Assembly: GCF_001636845.1 (NCBI RefSeq)
Contig: NZ_LITT01000062.1
Location: 1 to 64,000, forward strand
DNA length: 64,000 nucleotides
DNA from: Clostridium ljungdahlii
Lineage (GTDB): Bacteria > Bacillota > Clostridia > Clostridiales > Clostridiaceae
Direction of reading: 5' to 3'
Translations under genes and position numbers: made by a program
Part shown: positions 26,701-34,229 of the stretch, in pieces
Layout of the letters: every line of letters starts with the position of its first letter
Position numbering within the stretch: position 1 is the stretch's first letter
The notes under the pieces: generated by a model
Database searches by the model: none
Seen by the model: only the letters and a program-made list of their open reading frames with translations
What the model was told of the DNA's origin: nothing

Positions 26701-27292
26701 AGATCATGTTTTAGCTTCAAATGAAGATGTAAATATTCTTGTACTTGATACAGAAGTTTATTCAAATACAGGTGGACAATCTTCAAAATCAACTCCAACA
26801 GCTGCTGTAGCTAAATTTGCTGCAAGTGGTAAGAAGACTAAGAAGAAAGATCTTGGAATGATGGCTATGAGTTATGGATATGTTTATGTAGCTCAAATTT
26901 CAATGGGTGCTGATAAGAATCAGGCATTAAAGGCAATTCATGAAGCAGAAGCTTATCATGGCCCATCACTTATAATAGCTTATGCTCCATGTATCAACCA
27001 TGGTTTAAGAGTTGGAATGGGAAAGAGCCAGAAAGAAGCTAAGAGAGCCGTTGATTGTGGATATTGGGCACTTTACAGATACAATCCAGAATTAAAAGAA
27101 GAAGGAAAGAAATCATTTAGCCTGGATTCAAAAGAACCAACTACAGATTTCAAGGAATTTTTAATGGGAGAAGTAAGATACTCTTCACTTGCTAAACAAT
27201 TCCCAGATCAGGCAGATGCATTATTTGAAAAGACTAAGAAAGATGCTCTTCAAAGAATTGCAGGATATAAAAAGCTTGACAGCGAACAGTAA
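23780..27292 (+). CDS. nifJ: Pyruvate:ferredoxin (flavodoxin) oxidoreductase
   Basis: A 1170-residue, single-chain homodimer-type PFOR, which links pyruvate, acetyl-CoA plus CO2, and reduced ferredoxin. In an acetogen it works in both directions, joining the Wood-Ljungdahl pathway to biomass and products. Domains in order: pyrimidine-binding domain with YPITPSSPMAE, a transketolase C-like part, the gamma domain, a two-cluster ferredoxin domain with CIQCNQCSFVCP (near 690) and CSGCGNCEDVCP (near 741), then the TPP domain with CAGCGETPY and GDGWGYDIGYGG (near 965). The ATG at 23780 follows AAAGGAGAGG; the TTG at 23759 precedes it. Codon use is regular and A/T-ending, as in a highly expressed gene. 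It is transcribed alone with a strong terminator. Confidence 0.97.
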   Translation: MRKMKTMDGNTAAAYISYAFTDVAAIYPITPSSPMAEHVDEWVAKGKKNIFGQEVKVMEMQSEAGASGAVHGSLQAGALTSTYTASQGLLLMIPNMYKIAGELLPGVFHVSARAVAANSLNIFGDHQDVMATRQTGFALFAESSVQQVMDLSAVAHLSAIKGRVPFVNFFDGFRTSHEIQKIELLEYDELAKLVDQKALNDFRRRALNPDHPVTRGTAQNPDIYFQEREVSNKYYEALPEIVEGYMQEITKLTGREYHLFNYYGAKDAERIIIAMGSVCETVEEVIDYLTAKGEKVGLLTVHLYRPFSIEHFMKYIPKTVKKIAVLDRTKEPGSIGEPLYLDVKNAFYGQEVQPVIVGGRYGLGSKDVLPSHILPVFENLKSDKPKDRFTLSIVDDVTNTSLPIGEDINTTPQGTTACKFWGLGSDGTVGANKSAIKIIGDHTDMYAQGYFAYDSKKSGGITVSHLRFGKSPIKSPYLIDKADFIAVHNKSYVHKYNVLEGLKKGGNFLLNTIWTPEELEKELPASMKRYIANNNINFYTLNAVKIAQEIGLGGRVNMICQSAFFKIANIIPIDDAVKYLKEAVVTSYGKKGQKVVDMNNAAIDKGVNAVVKIDVPASWKDAKDEAVEAKKAPAFIEKIVNPMNRQDGDKLPVSAFIGMEDGTFPAGTAAYEKRGIAINVPEWQVDKCIQCNQCSFVCPHAAIRPVLTTEEELAKAPQGFEGKDATGAKGLKFTMAISPLDCSGCGNCEDVCPAKEKALVMKPVDTQLSKTEAWDYAVNTVSHKDNPMKNKYSVKASQFEQPLLEFSGACAGCGETPYVKLVTQLFGDRMMIANATGCSSIWGASAPATPYTTNYRGHGPSWANSLFEDNAEYGLGMFLGVKQTRERLQDKIEEALKGSLSAELKAAFEDWIKNFSEGEATRERADKIVALLEKEKGSNTLLNDIYENRDFLVKRSHWIIGGDGWGYDIGYGGVDHVLASNEDVNILVLDTEVYSNTGGQSSKSTPTAAVAKFAASGKKTKKKDLGMMAMSYGYVYVAQISMGADKNQALKAIHEAEAYHGPSLIIAYAPCINHGLRVGMGKSQKEAKRAVDCGYWALYRYNPELKEEGKKSFSLDSKEPTTDFKEFLMGEVRYSSLAKQFPDQADALFEKTKKDALQRIAGYKKLDSEQ

Positions 27293-27306
27293 TCAAGCAA
27301 TTTAAT

Positions 27307-27345
27307 AAAAAGTGTCAGATGGTGTAAGCTGTCTGATACTTTTTT
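27307..27345 (+). terminator. Terminator of the PFOR gene
   Basis: AAAAAGTGTCAGA pairs with TCTGATACTTTTTT (one mismatch region) around a TGGTGTAAGCTG loop, ending in a run of T 15-50 bp after the stop. Confidence 0.88.
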
Positions 27346-27395
27346 CGTATATACTAAGTTTTAACTTAATATAAGTATATAAGTAAATTCCGAAG

Positions 27396-27545
27396 CATTT
27401 TTTAGAGGGCAGTTGACAATTGACAGAGGACAGTGATTGATGCTTTTCCTCCATTACACTACGGAAAACCTTTAATTATTTCTCATAACTAGATAACTTT
27501 GTTGCAAGCCTTTAGGCTATATCAATTGTCTTCTGTCCTCTTAAG
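27396..27545. repeat. Fold-back intergenic repeat, copy C (GGACAG arm type)
   Basis: The left arm TTTTTTAGAGGGCAGTTGAC and on to GAGGACAGTG pairs with the right arm ATCAATTGTCTTCTGTCC and on to TCTTAA. The core hairpin is a diverged form, CTTTTCC/GGAAAAC (27442-27467). It is shorter than copies A and B and lacks their inner GAAAAC hairpin. It lies between the PFOR terminator and the DUF1292 gene; the rest of that gene-free interval is the palindrome at 27541 and AT-rich DNA. Confidence 0.7.
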
Positions 27546-27569
27546 AATAATACTTCGTATTATTCTTAA
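27541..27569. repeat. Perfect 13-bp palindrome with TTC loop
   Basis: TTAAGAATAATAC-TTC-GTATTATTCTTAA directly adjoins the right arm of repeat copy C. Similar small hairpins flank copy B on its left. It has no T-run and so is probably part of the repeat rather than a terminator. Confidence 0.65.
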
Positions 27570-27759
27570 ACTGCCAAATATGAGGTAGATTTATTATTAT
27601 GGTAAATAAATTAGTTTGTCCATTTAAAAATATTAAAAAAATACTTTTATTATAGGGCAATTAAGGTTAAAATTAGAACATAACAGTTAAAAGGAGGTGA
27701 AGATTCCTGGCAAATATATTTGTAACATACTGTTAAATAATAAATGCCAGGTTTACTTT

Positions 27760-28107
27760 ATGGATAAAGAAAATTTAAATGAATGCAACTGCGGTTGTAC
27801 TAGTCAAGAAGAAAATTGTGGCTGCACAGAAACACACGAACATGAACATGACTGCGGCTGTGGATGCGGCTGTGAAGATTCAGATCCTTTAATAGTAGAT
27901 TTAGAGGATGAAAATGGAGAGATAGTTTCCTGTGAAATAGTCGATGGTTTTGAATATAAAGAAGGAAAATATGCCGTAGTTGAGAACCCTGAAAATGGCT
28001 CTACTTATTTATTTAAAGTAGAAAATGAAGGAGAGCTTGTTATTCCAGAAGATAACGAATTTGATGAAGTTTCAAAGTACTATGAGAAATTAATGGAAGA
28101 AGAATAA
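27760..28107 (+). CDS. DUF1292 (YrzB-like) protein with Cys/His-rich N-terminus
   Basis: A protein of about 115 residues. The first 40 residues are packed with cysteine and histidine (NECNCGCTSQEENCGC, then HEHEHDCGCGCGCE) and could bind metal. The acidic remainder has the DUF1292 pattern DLEDENGEIVSCEIVDGFEY followed by YAVVENPENGSTYLFK. Function is unknown. A consensus ribosome binding site AAGGAGGTGA lies at 27691-27700, about 60 bp upstream of the only good ATG (27760). The segment between contains CCTGGCA (27706-27712) and TGCCAGG (27745-27751), which could pair and bring the two together. The alternative is a start inside or right at that site (GTG 27697 or ATT 27703), adding about 20 residues. 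Confidence 0.75.
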   Translation: MDKENLNECNCGCTSQEENCGCTETHEHEHDCGCGCGCEDSDPLIVDLEDENGEIVSCEIVDGFEYKEGKYAVVENPENGSTYLFKVENEGELVIPEDNEFDEVSKYYEKLMEEE

Positions 28108-28152
28108 TTAATTGACAACGTATAGTTTTTCTAACTATACGTTGTCAATTAA
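28108..28152. terminator. Perfect 20-bp hairpin between convergent genes
   Basis: TTAATTGACAACGTATAGTT pairs perfectly with its inverse across TTTCT. It begins right after the DUF1292 stop. Neither direction has a long U-run, so termination strength is uncertain, but the position between convergent genes fits a bidirectional terminator. Confidence 0.5.
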
Positions 28153-28153
28153 A

Positions 28154-28274
28154 AAGTTTAAAGTTCAAATATCAAAGTTCAAATAATGATGATTTTAATA
28201 TTTTCTGACGTTAGGAGGAAAATTATTATCTGTTTTGTTCTTTGATATTTATTATTTAGTCAATTTTCAATTGA
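28154..28274. repeat. Fold-back intergenic repeat, copy D (AAAGTTCAAA arm type)
   Basis: The left arm AAAGTTCAAATATCAAAG and on to AAATAATGATGA is inverted in the right arm TTGTTCTTTGATATTTATT (28234-28252). The inner hairpin ATTTTC-TGACGTTAGGAG-GAAAAT corresponds to the TTTTCTGACATAAGGAAGAAAA hairpin core of copies A and B, although the arms are unrelated. It lies between the DUF1292 gene and the convergent HAD gene. Confidence 0.6.
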
Positions 28275-28276
28275 CT

Positions 28277-28921
28277 TCACTTCCAGCTTAAAACTTGAAT
28301 CCCTTTGTTATCTTTTCTTGTGTAATTTATAAGATAGGGATTGCCTACCAATTTAAAGAGAGGTAAATCAGATAGTGAATCTGAGAACATATAAGAATTT
28401 TTAAAGTCAACTTCTATGTTGTCTTTTTTTAAAGATTCCATAAGCCTTGCTACCTTTTCTTCTCCTTTGCAGTTTTGTCCGAGAATTTTTCTAGTATGTT
28501 TTCCATTTACAATTTGAAATCGTGTACCTATTATTTTATCAACTTCCTCTATTTTATACAGTTCTTTTAAATAAAATTCTGCAGAAGCAGATATTAGATA
28601 TATTTTATAGCCACTATTTTTAAATTTTTTTAAGGTATACATAGCATCTTTGTAAAATATCTTACTCAGTCTTTTTTCGTAAAATTCCTTTGTGAGAAGT
28701 TCCATATCCTTTTCACTTATTCCATTTATAAATGAAATAAAGTTTTCTTTGGCCTTTTTAGCACTAAAAACCTTCAGTACAAATAAAAGGGCAGATATAA
28801 TACTAAAAGGTGCGTATAATATGAGTCTAGGACGTTTTTTCACCATAAATATATAAAATTCCATTAAGGTTTCACTATTTGTTAGAGTAAAATCTACGTC
28901 AAATATAGCGAGTTTTTCCAA
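28277..28921 (-). CDS. HAD-IB family phosphatase (SerB-like)
   Basis: A 214-residue haloacid dehalogenase superfamily phosphatase. The catalytic DxDxT motif is D8-V-D10-F-T12, and the helical cap follows directly. A serine in LISAS near residue 110 (motif II) and SDSLSDLPLF (motif IV) are present. Subclass IB includes phosphoserine phosphatase and relatives that act on phosphocholine or other metabolites; no substrate can be assigned. The TTG at 28921 lies about 8 bp after AAGGAAG, whereas the GTG at 28930 overlaps that site. It is the only minus-strand gene in the central part of the window. Confidence 0.88.
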   Translation of the reverse strand: MEKLAIFDVDFTLTNSETLMEFYIFMVKKRPRLILYAPFSIISALLFVLKVFSAKKAKENFISFINGISEKDMELLTKEFYEKRLSKIFYKDAMYTLKKFKNSGYKIYLISASAEFYLKELYKIEEVDKIIGTRFQIVNGKHTRKILGQNCKGEEKVARLMESLKKDNIEVDFKNSYMFSDSLSDLPLFKLVGNPYLINYTRKDNKGIQVLSWK

Positions 28922-29009
28922 ATGAATCACTTCCTTATTTAACTATAATATCATACTTTGCTTCTATTAAAAACTTTATCTAGTGTAAAGGGTTTTGTTT
29001 AGAATTGTA

Positions 29010-29036
29010 ATAAAAAAATTGCTTGGCAATCTTTTT
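29010..29036. repeat. Solo hairpin like the flank of repeat copy B
   Basis: AAAAAATTGC-TTG-GCAATCTTTTT closely resembles the AAAAATTGC-GTC-GCAATATTTTT hairpin on the left of the repeat at 16212. It occurs here without arms, between the HAD gene and the pabC-like gene. Confidence 0.5.
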
Positions 29037-29172
29037 AAGTTGGGTTAATTATTAATTTAATTATTGAGTAAATGTGGAAAACTTTCCATGAATAATGTAG
29101 AATATAATAGAGGCTAAATGGCAACATTTAGTTAAATACTAAGAAAATATATGAAAGGGAGATTTGATTTAC

Positions 29173-30000
29173 ATGAGTGAATGTATTGAAAAATTTTTTC
29201 TATATAATAATGAATTAAAAAACAAAGAACAATTTAAAGAGGATGAATTTAAACACGGGAAGTCTATATATGAGGTAATACGTATTATAGATGGGAAACC
29301 CCTTTTTTTAAAGTTACATTTGAGACGTATGGAAAACTCAGCAAAAATAACTAATTCGAGATTATGGCTTAATGAAAAAGATATTAAAAATAGTATATTA
29401 AAACTTATAAAGGCAAATAAAATTTCCGTAGGTAATATAAAGATTATTTTTAATTTTTATGAAAAAAATACATTTTTGACTTATTTCTTGCCTTATAATT
29501 ATCCATCTCCAGAAGAGTATAAAGTGGGAGTAGATACCATATTTTATCATGGAGAAAGAGAAAATCCAAATGCAAAAGTAATAAATAATAAATTTAGAAC
29601 TAAGGTAGACAGTACGATAAAAGAAAAGAATGTATTTGAAGCTATACTTGTAGATAATAACGGAAACATTACAGAGGGTAGTAAGTCCAATATATTTATG
29701 ATAAAGGACAATACTGTTGTAACTGCACCATTAAAAAATGTGCTTCCTGGAACTACGAGAAGGGTTATAATGGATATTTGCAGCAAAGTGGGGTTTGAGG
29801 TGTCAGAGAAAGAGGTAAGCTATAAGGATGTAGAAAAATTTGATGCACTATTTATATCTGGTACGTCACCAAAAGTACTGCCTATAAAAAAAGTGGAAAA
29901 CATTAAATTTGATTCTTCAAATAATAAAGTACTGCTTAAAATTATAAAGGCATACGATAAAGAAGTAAGGGATGACATAGAAAATTTTGATAGAGATTAG
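29173..30000 (+). CDS. pabC: Class IV PLP aminotransferase/lyase (4-amino-4-deoxychorismate lyase type)
   Basis: A 275-residue protein of fold-type IV PLP enzymes. It has the GKSIYEVIRI entry motif, a candidate PLP lysine in KFRTKVDST, EGSKSNIFMIKDN, PGTTRRVIMDI and FISGTSPKVLPI. In this family these features fit 4-amino-4-deoxychorismate lyase (folate synthesis), but D-amino acid or branched-chain aminotransferases cannot be excluded. No pabA/pabB neighbours are present. The ATG at 29173 is chosen; a TTG at 29164 lies too close to the AAAGGGAG site. The hairpin CTAAATG-GCAA-CATTTAG with a GNRA-type loop lies 42 bp upstream. Confidence 0.75.
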   Translation: MSECIEKFFLYNNELKNKEQFKEDEFKHGKSIYEVIRIIDGKPLFLKLHLRRMENSAKITNSRLWLNEKDIKNSILKLIKANKISVGNIKIIFNFYEKNTFLTYFLPYNYPSPEEYKVGVDTIFYHGERENPNAKVINNKFRTKVDSTIKEKNVFEAILVDNNGNITEGSKSNIFMIKDNTVVTAPLKNVLPGTTRRVIMDICSKVGFEVSEKEVSYKDVEKFDALFISGTSPKVLPIKKVENIKFDSSNNKVLLKIIKAYDKEVRDDIENFDRD

Positions 30001-30062
30001 AACATAGAAGGCTTAAGATAGATTATATATGATATTGAAGTTTTTTATTAGGGGGGATAATT

Positions 30063-32015
30063 ATGAAAGAATTGTTTCATGGTACTTCACTAGAGGAATG
30101 CTTAGAATCTGCCAGCTGTAAACTAAATCTGCCAAAAGATAAATTACAATATGAGGTTGTGAAGAAAACCAAATTAATTTTTAGAAAAAAAATAATAATA
30201 GAAGTATCTTTTGGCGAAGAAAACCAGAACAATATAAATTCTGTTACAGAGAAGGAAATTGTAAAAACAAATGAAAAAGATGGAACCATAAAATTAGAAA
30301 ATGGCAAAATAATTGTAGAGGATCCTATTGAAGATGGGAAACCTGCGGTAATACATAGGGGACATAATATATCTATTTTTGTAGATGGAGCTGAAGTTAA
30401 GGATAAATGTGAAGTATTTAGCAAAAATAAAATAGAAATAGTTTTTGAAGAAGATGAACCGAAGAGACAAATGAATATATATCTATCTGATGATAGGATG
30501 AAAGCATATGCCGAGGTTAAATATACGCCTAAAAACGTTTACAAACTAAAAGACAAAGATGAGAGTCATAAAGTGAATTTTGAAGGAGAAATAATTCAAT
30601 CAATAAAGCCTCCTATGTATACAGTAAATGAAATCAAGAACGAATTATCTAATAATAAAGTGATTTATGGTATAATGGAAGAAAATTTGAAAGAAGCTGT
30701 AAACGGTGATAAAAAACTTGTAGTAGCTTGTGGAAAAGAAGCTGTAAATGGTGAAGACGATTTTCTAGAGAATAAGTTTCAAACCTCAGTAGTTTTAAAA
30801 GAAGATACAGTGGGAAATATAGACTTTAAAAGTATAGGTACCATAAATGTTGTAAAAAAGGGGGATATAATTGCAGTAAAACATAATTGTACTTTAGGTA
30901 AAAATGGATTTGATGTTACTGGAAAGGTTTTAAAATGTAAACCAGTAAAACAAATTAAAATAAAGGTTGGAAATGGATGTGTACTTAAAGATGAAAACAC
31001 TGTTGAAGCATCAATAGATGGTAAACCCTCCATAAAAAGCAACACTTATTATGTTCATCAGGTACATGAGATTAATGGAGATGTGGATATAAGTACTGGA
31101 AATATAAATTTTATAGGTGATGTAATTATACATGGGAATGTAAAAGAAGGCATGAAAGTAGAATGTGGCAACGACCTTGTTGTGGAAAAAGAAGTAGAAA
31201 GGGCTACTTTAGACGTAAAAGGAGATATAAGTATAGGACAAACTGTTGTTAGCTCCCAAATATGTGGTGGTGGCGACAGCGTAAAGAAAATTAAGGCTAT
31301 GGAACACTTGAGTAAATTTAATAAAAGTATGGAACAGTTAGTTGGGGCCGTAAAAGAGATAAAAGATTATAACCTACTTGGTAAAAGTAAAAAAGACGGA
31401 GAAATAATAAAAATATTATTAGAAAGTAAATTCAAAGGACTTATTAAGTTGGGCATAAATGTAATTGCAGACTTGAATGTTGAAAGTGATGATCATCAAG
31501 AGGATAAAATTGTAAGGTTTATCAAAACCAAACTTATAGGAATGGGACCCATAAGTATTAAAAGTTGTTCCCAGTTAAATGAATTAATGAAAATTATTGA
31601 GGATAAAATAGAGGAACTAAAAAACACAAGGGCACTTCCTGTGAAAGTGGTTTTATCTTACTGCCAGGACTCCAATATACAGAGTTCTGGTGATATAATA
31701 ATAAAAGGAAGAGGAGAATATATATCACAAATTGCTGCCAATGGTTCCATTGAATTTTTGCAAGAAAAGAGTGTGGCAAGAGGGGGAACACTAAAAGCTG
31801 AAAATGAAATAAAGTGTAAGATTGTAGGGAGTGTAGCAGGGGTTTCTACAAAACTTCAAGTAGAAAGTAAGAATGGGGATATATGGGCAGATGTAGCTTA
31901 CCACAATACGGTATTTAAAATTGAAAACAAAGAAATTGTTCTAGATTCTCCAAGTAAGGATGTACATGTATATTTGAAGGAAGGGGATATAGTAGTTGAC
32001 AAATTTGTTCTATAA
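30063..32015 (+). CDS. FapA family polymerase-like flagellar assembly protein (DUF342)
   Basis: A 650-residue protein of the DUF342/FapA family. The N-terminal ~130 residues include a basic, KH-like stretch (PKDKLQYEVVKKTKL). The central part has the repetitive right-handed beta-helix pattern of this family (VHEINGDVDISTGNINFIGD). A helical insertion (about 410-540) is followed by more beta-helix (SSGDIIIKGRG). FapA proteins have been linked to flagellar placement and assembly in Vibrio, and to sporulation or envelope functions in Firmicutes. Its position directly before the chemotaxis operon favours a motility role. The start follows GGGGGGATAATT. Confidence 0.8.
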   Translation: MKELFHGTSLEECLESASCKLNLPKDKLQYEVVKKTKLIFRKKIIIEVSFGEENQNNINSVTEKEIVKTNEKDGTIKLENGKIIVEDPIEDGKPAVIHRGHNISIFVDGAEVKDKCEVFSKNKIEIVFEEDEPKRQMNIYLSDDRMKAYAEVKYTPKNVYKLKDKDESHKVNFEGEIIQSIKPPMYTVNEIKNELSNNKVIYGIMEENLKEAVNGDKKLVVACGKEAVNGEDDFLENKFQTSVVLKEDTVGNIDFKSIGTINVVKKGDIIAVKHNCTLGKNGFDVTGKVLKCKPVKQIKIKVGNGCVLKDENTVEASIDGKPSIKSNTYYVHQVHEINGDVDISTGNINFIGDVIIHGNVKEGMKVECGNDLVVEKEVERATLDVKGDISIGQTVVSSQICGGGDSVKKIKAMEHLSKFNKSMEQLVGAVKEIKDYNLLGKSKKDGEIIKILLESKFKGLIKLGINVIADLNVESDDHQEDKIVRFIKTKLIGMGPISIKSCSQLNELMKIIEDKIEELKNTRALPVKVVLSYCQDSNIQSSGDIIIKGRGEYISQIAANGSIEFLQEKSVARGGTLKAENEIKCKIVGSVAGVSTKLQVESKNGDIWADVAYHNTVFKIENKEIVLDSPSKDVHVYLKEGDIVVDKFVL

Positions 32016-32042
32016 AAATCCTGTTGCAAAATGCATGATTTA

Positions 32043-32071
32043 TGCTATTTTAAGTAGATATATGCTATAAT
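32043..32071 (+). promoter_or_regulatory. Extended -10 promoter of the chemotaxis operon
   Basis: TGCTATAAT (32063-32071) is a consensus extended -10 box 69 bp before cheW. The -35 position (TGCTAT) is weak. Confidence 0.5.
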
Positions 32072-32139
32072 TATGTAATAATTGATTTAAATAAGGATTT
32101 ATAAGGATGGCTAACAATATTATTTAAGGAGGATTTTAA

Positions 32140-32586
32140 ATGGATGGCAAAGAAATAAAAGTATTGATATTTAGTATAAATGGTGAGTACTATGCTACAG
32201 ATATTATGGAAGTAGAGAGAATTTTGGGTTATGAAGAGACTACGAAGCTGCCGGATTCTCCTAACTTTGTAGAGGGAGTCATAAATTACGAAGGAAATAT
32301 ACTTCCTATAATATCCTTGAGTAAGAGATTTGGTTTTGCTTCAGCGGAAGAAAGTAAAGAGGCTAAGATAATAGTTACGAAACAAAGTGGAAATAAAATA
32401 GGAATAATAGTTGATGTTGTATCTGAAGTTACGGATGTAAATACTGCAGATATAGAAGTTGCACCTGACATAGTGTCCCAAATATCAAAAAGATATATAA
32501 AAGGCCTTATTAAAATAAAAGATAATATAATAATATTCTTAAATCTTGATAAAATACTTACGGAGGAAGAAAAGGAGCTCATATAA
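32140..32586 (+). CDS. cheW: Chemotaxis coupling protein CheW (first copy)
   Basis: A 148-residue CheW scaffold that joins chemoreceptors to the CheA kinase. The two-beta-barrel pattern is clear: VLIFSINGEYYATDIMEVERI, LPDSPNFVEGVINYEGNILPII and FLNLDKIL at the end. It begins the operon cheW-cheD-cheB-cheR-cheA-cheC-cheY, with short gaps throughout. A second, shorter cheW lies at 38420. The start follows AAGGAGG. Two coupling proteins in one cluster may serve different receptor arrays or tune array stoichiometry. Confidence 0.93.
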   Translation: MDGKEIKVLIFSINGEYYATDIMEVERILGYEETTKLPDSPNFVEGVINYEGNILPIISLSKRFGFASAEESKEAKIIVTKQSGNKIGIIVDVVSEVTDVNTADIEVAPDIVSQISKRYIKGLIKIKDNIIIFLNLDKILTEEEKELI

Positions 32587-32610
32587 TTAAAAATTGAAAG
32601 GTGTATATTT

Positions 32611-33099
32611 ATGGATATAAAAGAGATAAGAGTGGGAATAGCAGATATGAATACTGCAAGTTCCCCTGATAGAATTATAACCATTGGTTTGGGTTCCTGT
32701 GTAGGTATAGCTCTATATGATAAAGAAAAATGTATAGGTGGGTTGGCACATATAATGCTGCCAGACAGTACCCAGTTTACAAATACAAAAAATCCAATGA
32801 AATTTGCAGATTTAGCTATTCCTATTTTGATAGAAAAATTAGAAGCCTTAGGTGTAAATAAAAGAAATTTGAAGGCTAAAATAGCAGGTGGGGCTTCTAT
32901 GTTTAATTTCTCAGATAAAAGTGTAGTCATGAATATAGGAAGTAGGAATGGAGAAGCTGTAAAAAGTATATTAAGAGAAAATTCTATTTCAATATTAGCA
33001 GAAGATCTAGGAGGGAACAAAGGCAGAACTATGATATTTGATACCAATGACGGGGGTGTCAAGATAAAGACAGTAGGAATTGGTATAAAGGAAATTTAA
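32611..33099 (+). CDS. cheD: Chemoreceptor glutamine deamidase CheD
   Basis: A 162-residue enzyme that deamidates receptor glutamines and binds CheC. The catalytic cysteine is C30 in GLGSCVGIALYD and the histidine is H47 in GGLAHIMLP. Later AKIAGGASMF and the C-terminal DTNDGGVKI are family signatures. In B. subtilis-type systems CheD and CheC work as a feedback pair, and both are encoded in this operon. It starts 24 bp after cheW behind GAAAGGTG. Confidence 0.94.
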   Translation: MDIKEIRVGIADMNTASSPDRIITIGLGSCVGIALYDKEKCIGGLAHIMLPDSTQFTNTKNPMKFADLAIPILIEKLEALGVNKRNLKAKIAGGASMFNFSDKSVVMNIGSRNGEAVKSILRENSISILAEDLGGNKGRTMIFDTNDGGVKIKTVGIGIKEI

Positions 33100-33121
33100 A
33101 AATTTAATGGAGTGATAATGC

Positions 33122-34225
33122 TTGGGAAAAATTAAGGTTTTAGTAGTAGATGACTCTGCATTAATGAGAAAAATTATTTCGGACATGATAGGTGAAGATG
33201 AATCTATAAAGGTTGTAGGGACTGCTAGAAATGGTAAGGATCTTTTAGAGAAGCTATCGTTAAATTTTACTAAAAATAATATGCCTGATGTAATAACTTT
33301 AGATGTAGAAATGCCAAAGATGGATGGAATAACAGCACTAGGAGAATTGAAAAAAAGTAGCATTAATATACCTGTAATAGTTTTAAGCAGTGTCTCCAAG
33401 GAAGGAAAAAAGCGTACTATGGAATGTCTTGATATGGGTGCTTTTGATTTTTTACCTAAGCCTTCAGGTACAATATCTTTGGATATAAATAAAGTTAAAA
33501 ATGAGCTTGTAGATAAGATAAAAGGAGCCTACCTGGCAAATACAGTTAAACTAAATAAAGCACAAGAAAATATACAACTGTCTATATCAAAAAATGAAAA
33601 AGCTTCTACATTAAAGGCCGCAAGTTCAAATGTAGATAGAAAAATTAAAAAAGATATAAATGCAGTAGTGATAGGAGCATCTACGGGAGGACCTAAAGCA
33701 CTTTATTCAGTTATAACACAATTTCCTCAAAACATGGGAGTGCCGGTATTTGTGGTACAGCATATGCCTGCAGGATTTACTAAGGCCTTTGCAGACAGAT
33801 TGGATTCTAATTCAAAAATAAGAGTATTAGAAGCAGAGGATGGTATGAATGTTGAAAAGGATACTGTTTATGTAGCGCCTGGTGGATTTCATATGGAAGT
33901 ATGGAAAGATAAGAGAATACATTTGAACAAAGAACCTGCCATTTGGGGAGTAAGGCCTGCAGTGGATAAGCTATTTATATCTGCATCAAAAGTATATGGA
34001 GAAAATATTATAAGTGTAGTTTTGACAGGTATGGGAAGAGATGGAGCACAGGGAACTGTAGAGATAAAGGAAAATGGAGGAATTACACTTTCTGAAGATG
34101 AATCAACCTGTACTATTTATGGTATGCCTAAAGCAGCTTATGCCACAGGAAAAGTGGACTTAGTTTTACCAATAGACAAAATAGCAAATGAAATAGTAAA
34201 AATAATAAAGTTTGGTGGGAGGTAG
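33122..34225 (+). CDS. cheB: Chemotaxis response regulator and methylesterase CheB
   Basis: A 367-residue two-domain protein. The receiver has D10/D11 (VVDDSALMRK) and phosphoacceptor D61 (DVEMPKMDG). The esterase domain has its Ser in GASTGGPK, His in QHMPAGFT and Asp in GMGRDGAQG, together removing methyl groups from receptor glutamates. The linker (about residues 135-180) is lysine-rich. The TTG start is set by GGAG nine bases upstream; the overlapping ATG at 33118 is out of frame. Confidence 0.95.
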   Translation: MGKIKVLVVDDSALMRKIISDMIGEDESIKVVGTARNGKDLLEKLSLNFTKNNMPDVITLDVEMPKMDGITALGELKKSSINIPVIVLSSVSKEGKKRTMECLDMGAFDFLPKPSGTISLDINKVKNELVDKIKGAYLANTVKLNKAQENIQLSISKNEKASTLKAASSNVDRKIKKDINAVVIGASTGGPKALYSVITQFPQNMGVPVFVVQHMPAGFTKAFADRLDSNSKIRVLEAEDGMNVEKDTVYVAPGGFHMEVWKDKRIHLNKEPAIWGVRPAVDKLFISASKVYGENIISVVLTGMGRDGAQGTVEIKENGGITLSEDESTCTIYGMPKAAYATGKVDLVLPIDKIANEIVKIIKFGGR

Positions 34226-34229
34226 ACTT

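Noticed and set aside
28108-28152. The 20-bp perfect hairpin as a strong intrinsic terminator
   Set aside because: It has no clear U-run on either strand; kept only as a possible bidirectional stop.
32286-33062. 258-codon open frame on the minus strand across cheW and cheD
   Set aside because: Both plus-strand genes are unmistakable; the reverse frame is a by-product of their codon use.
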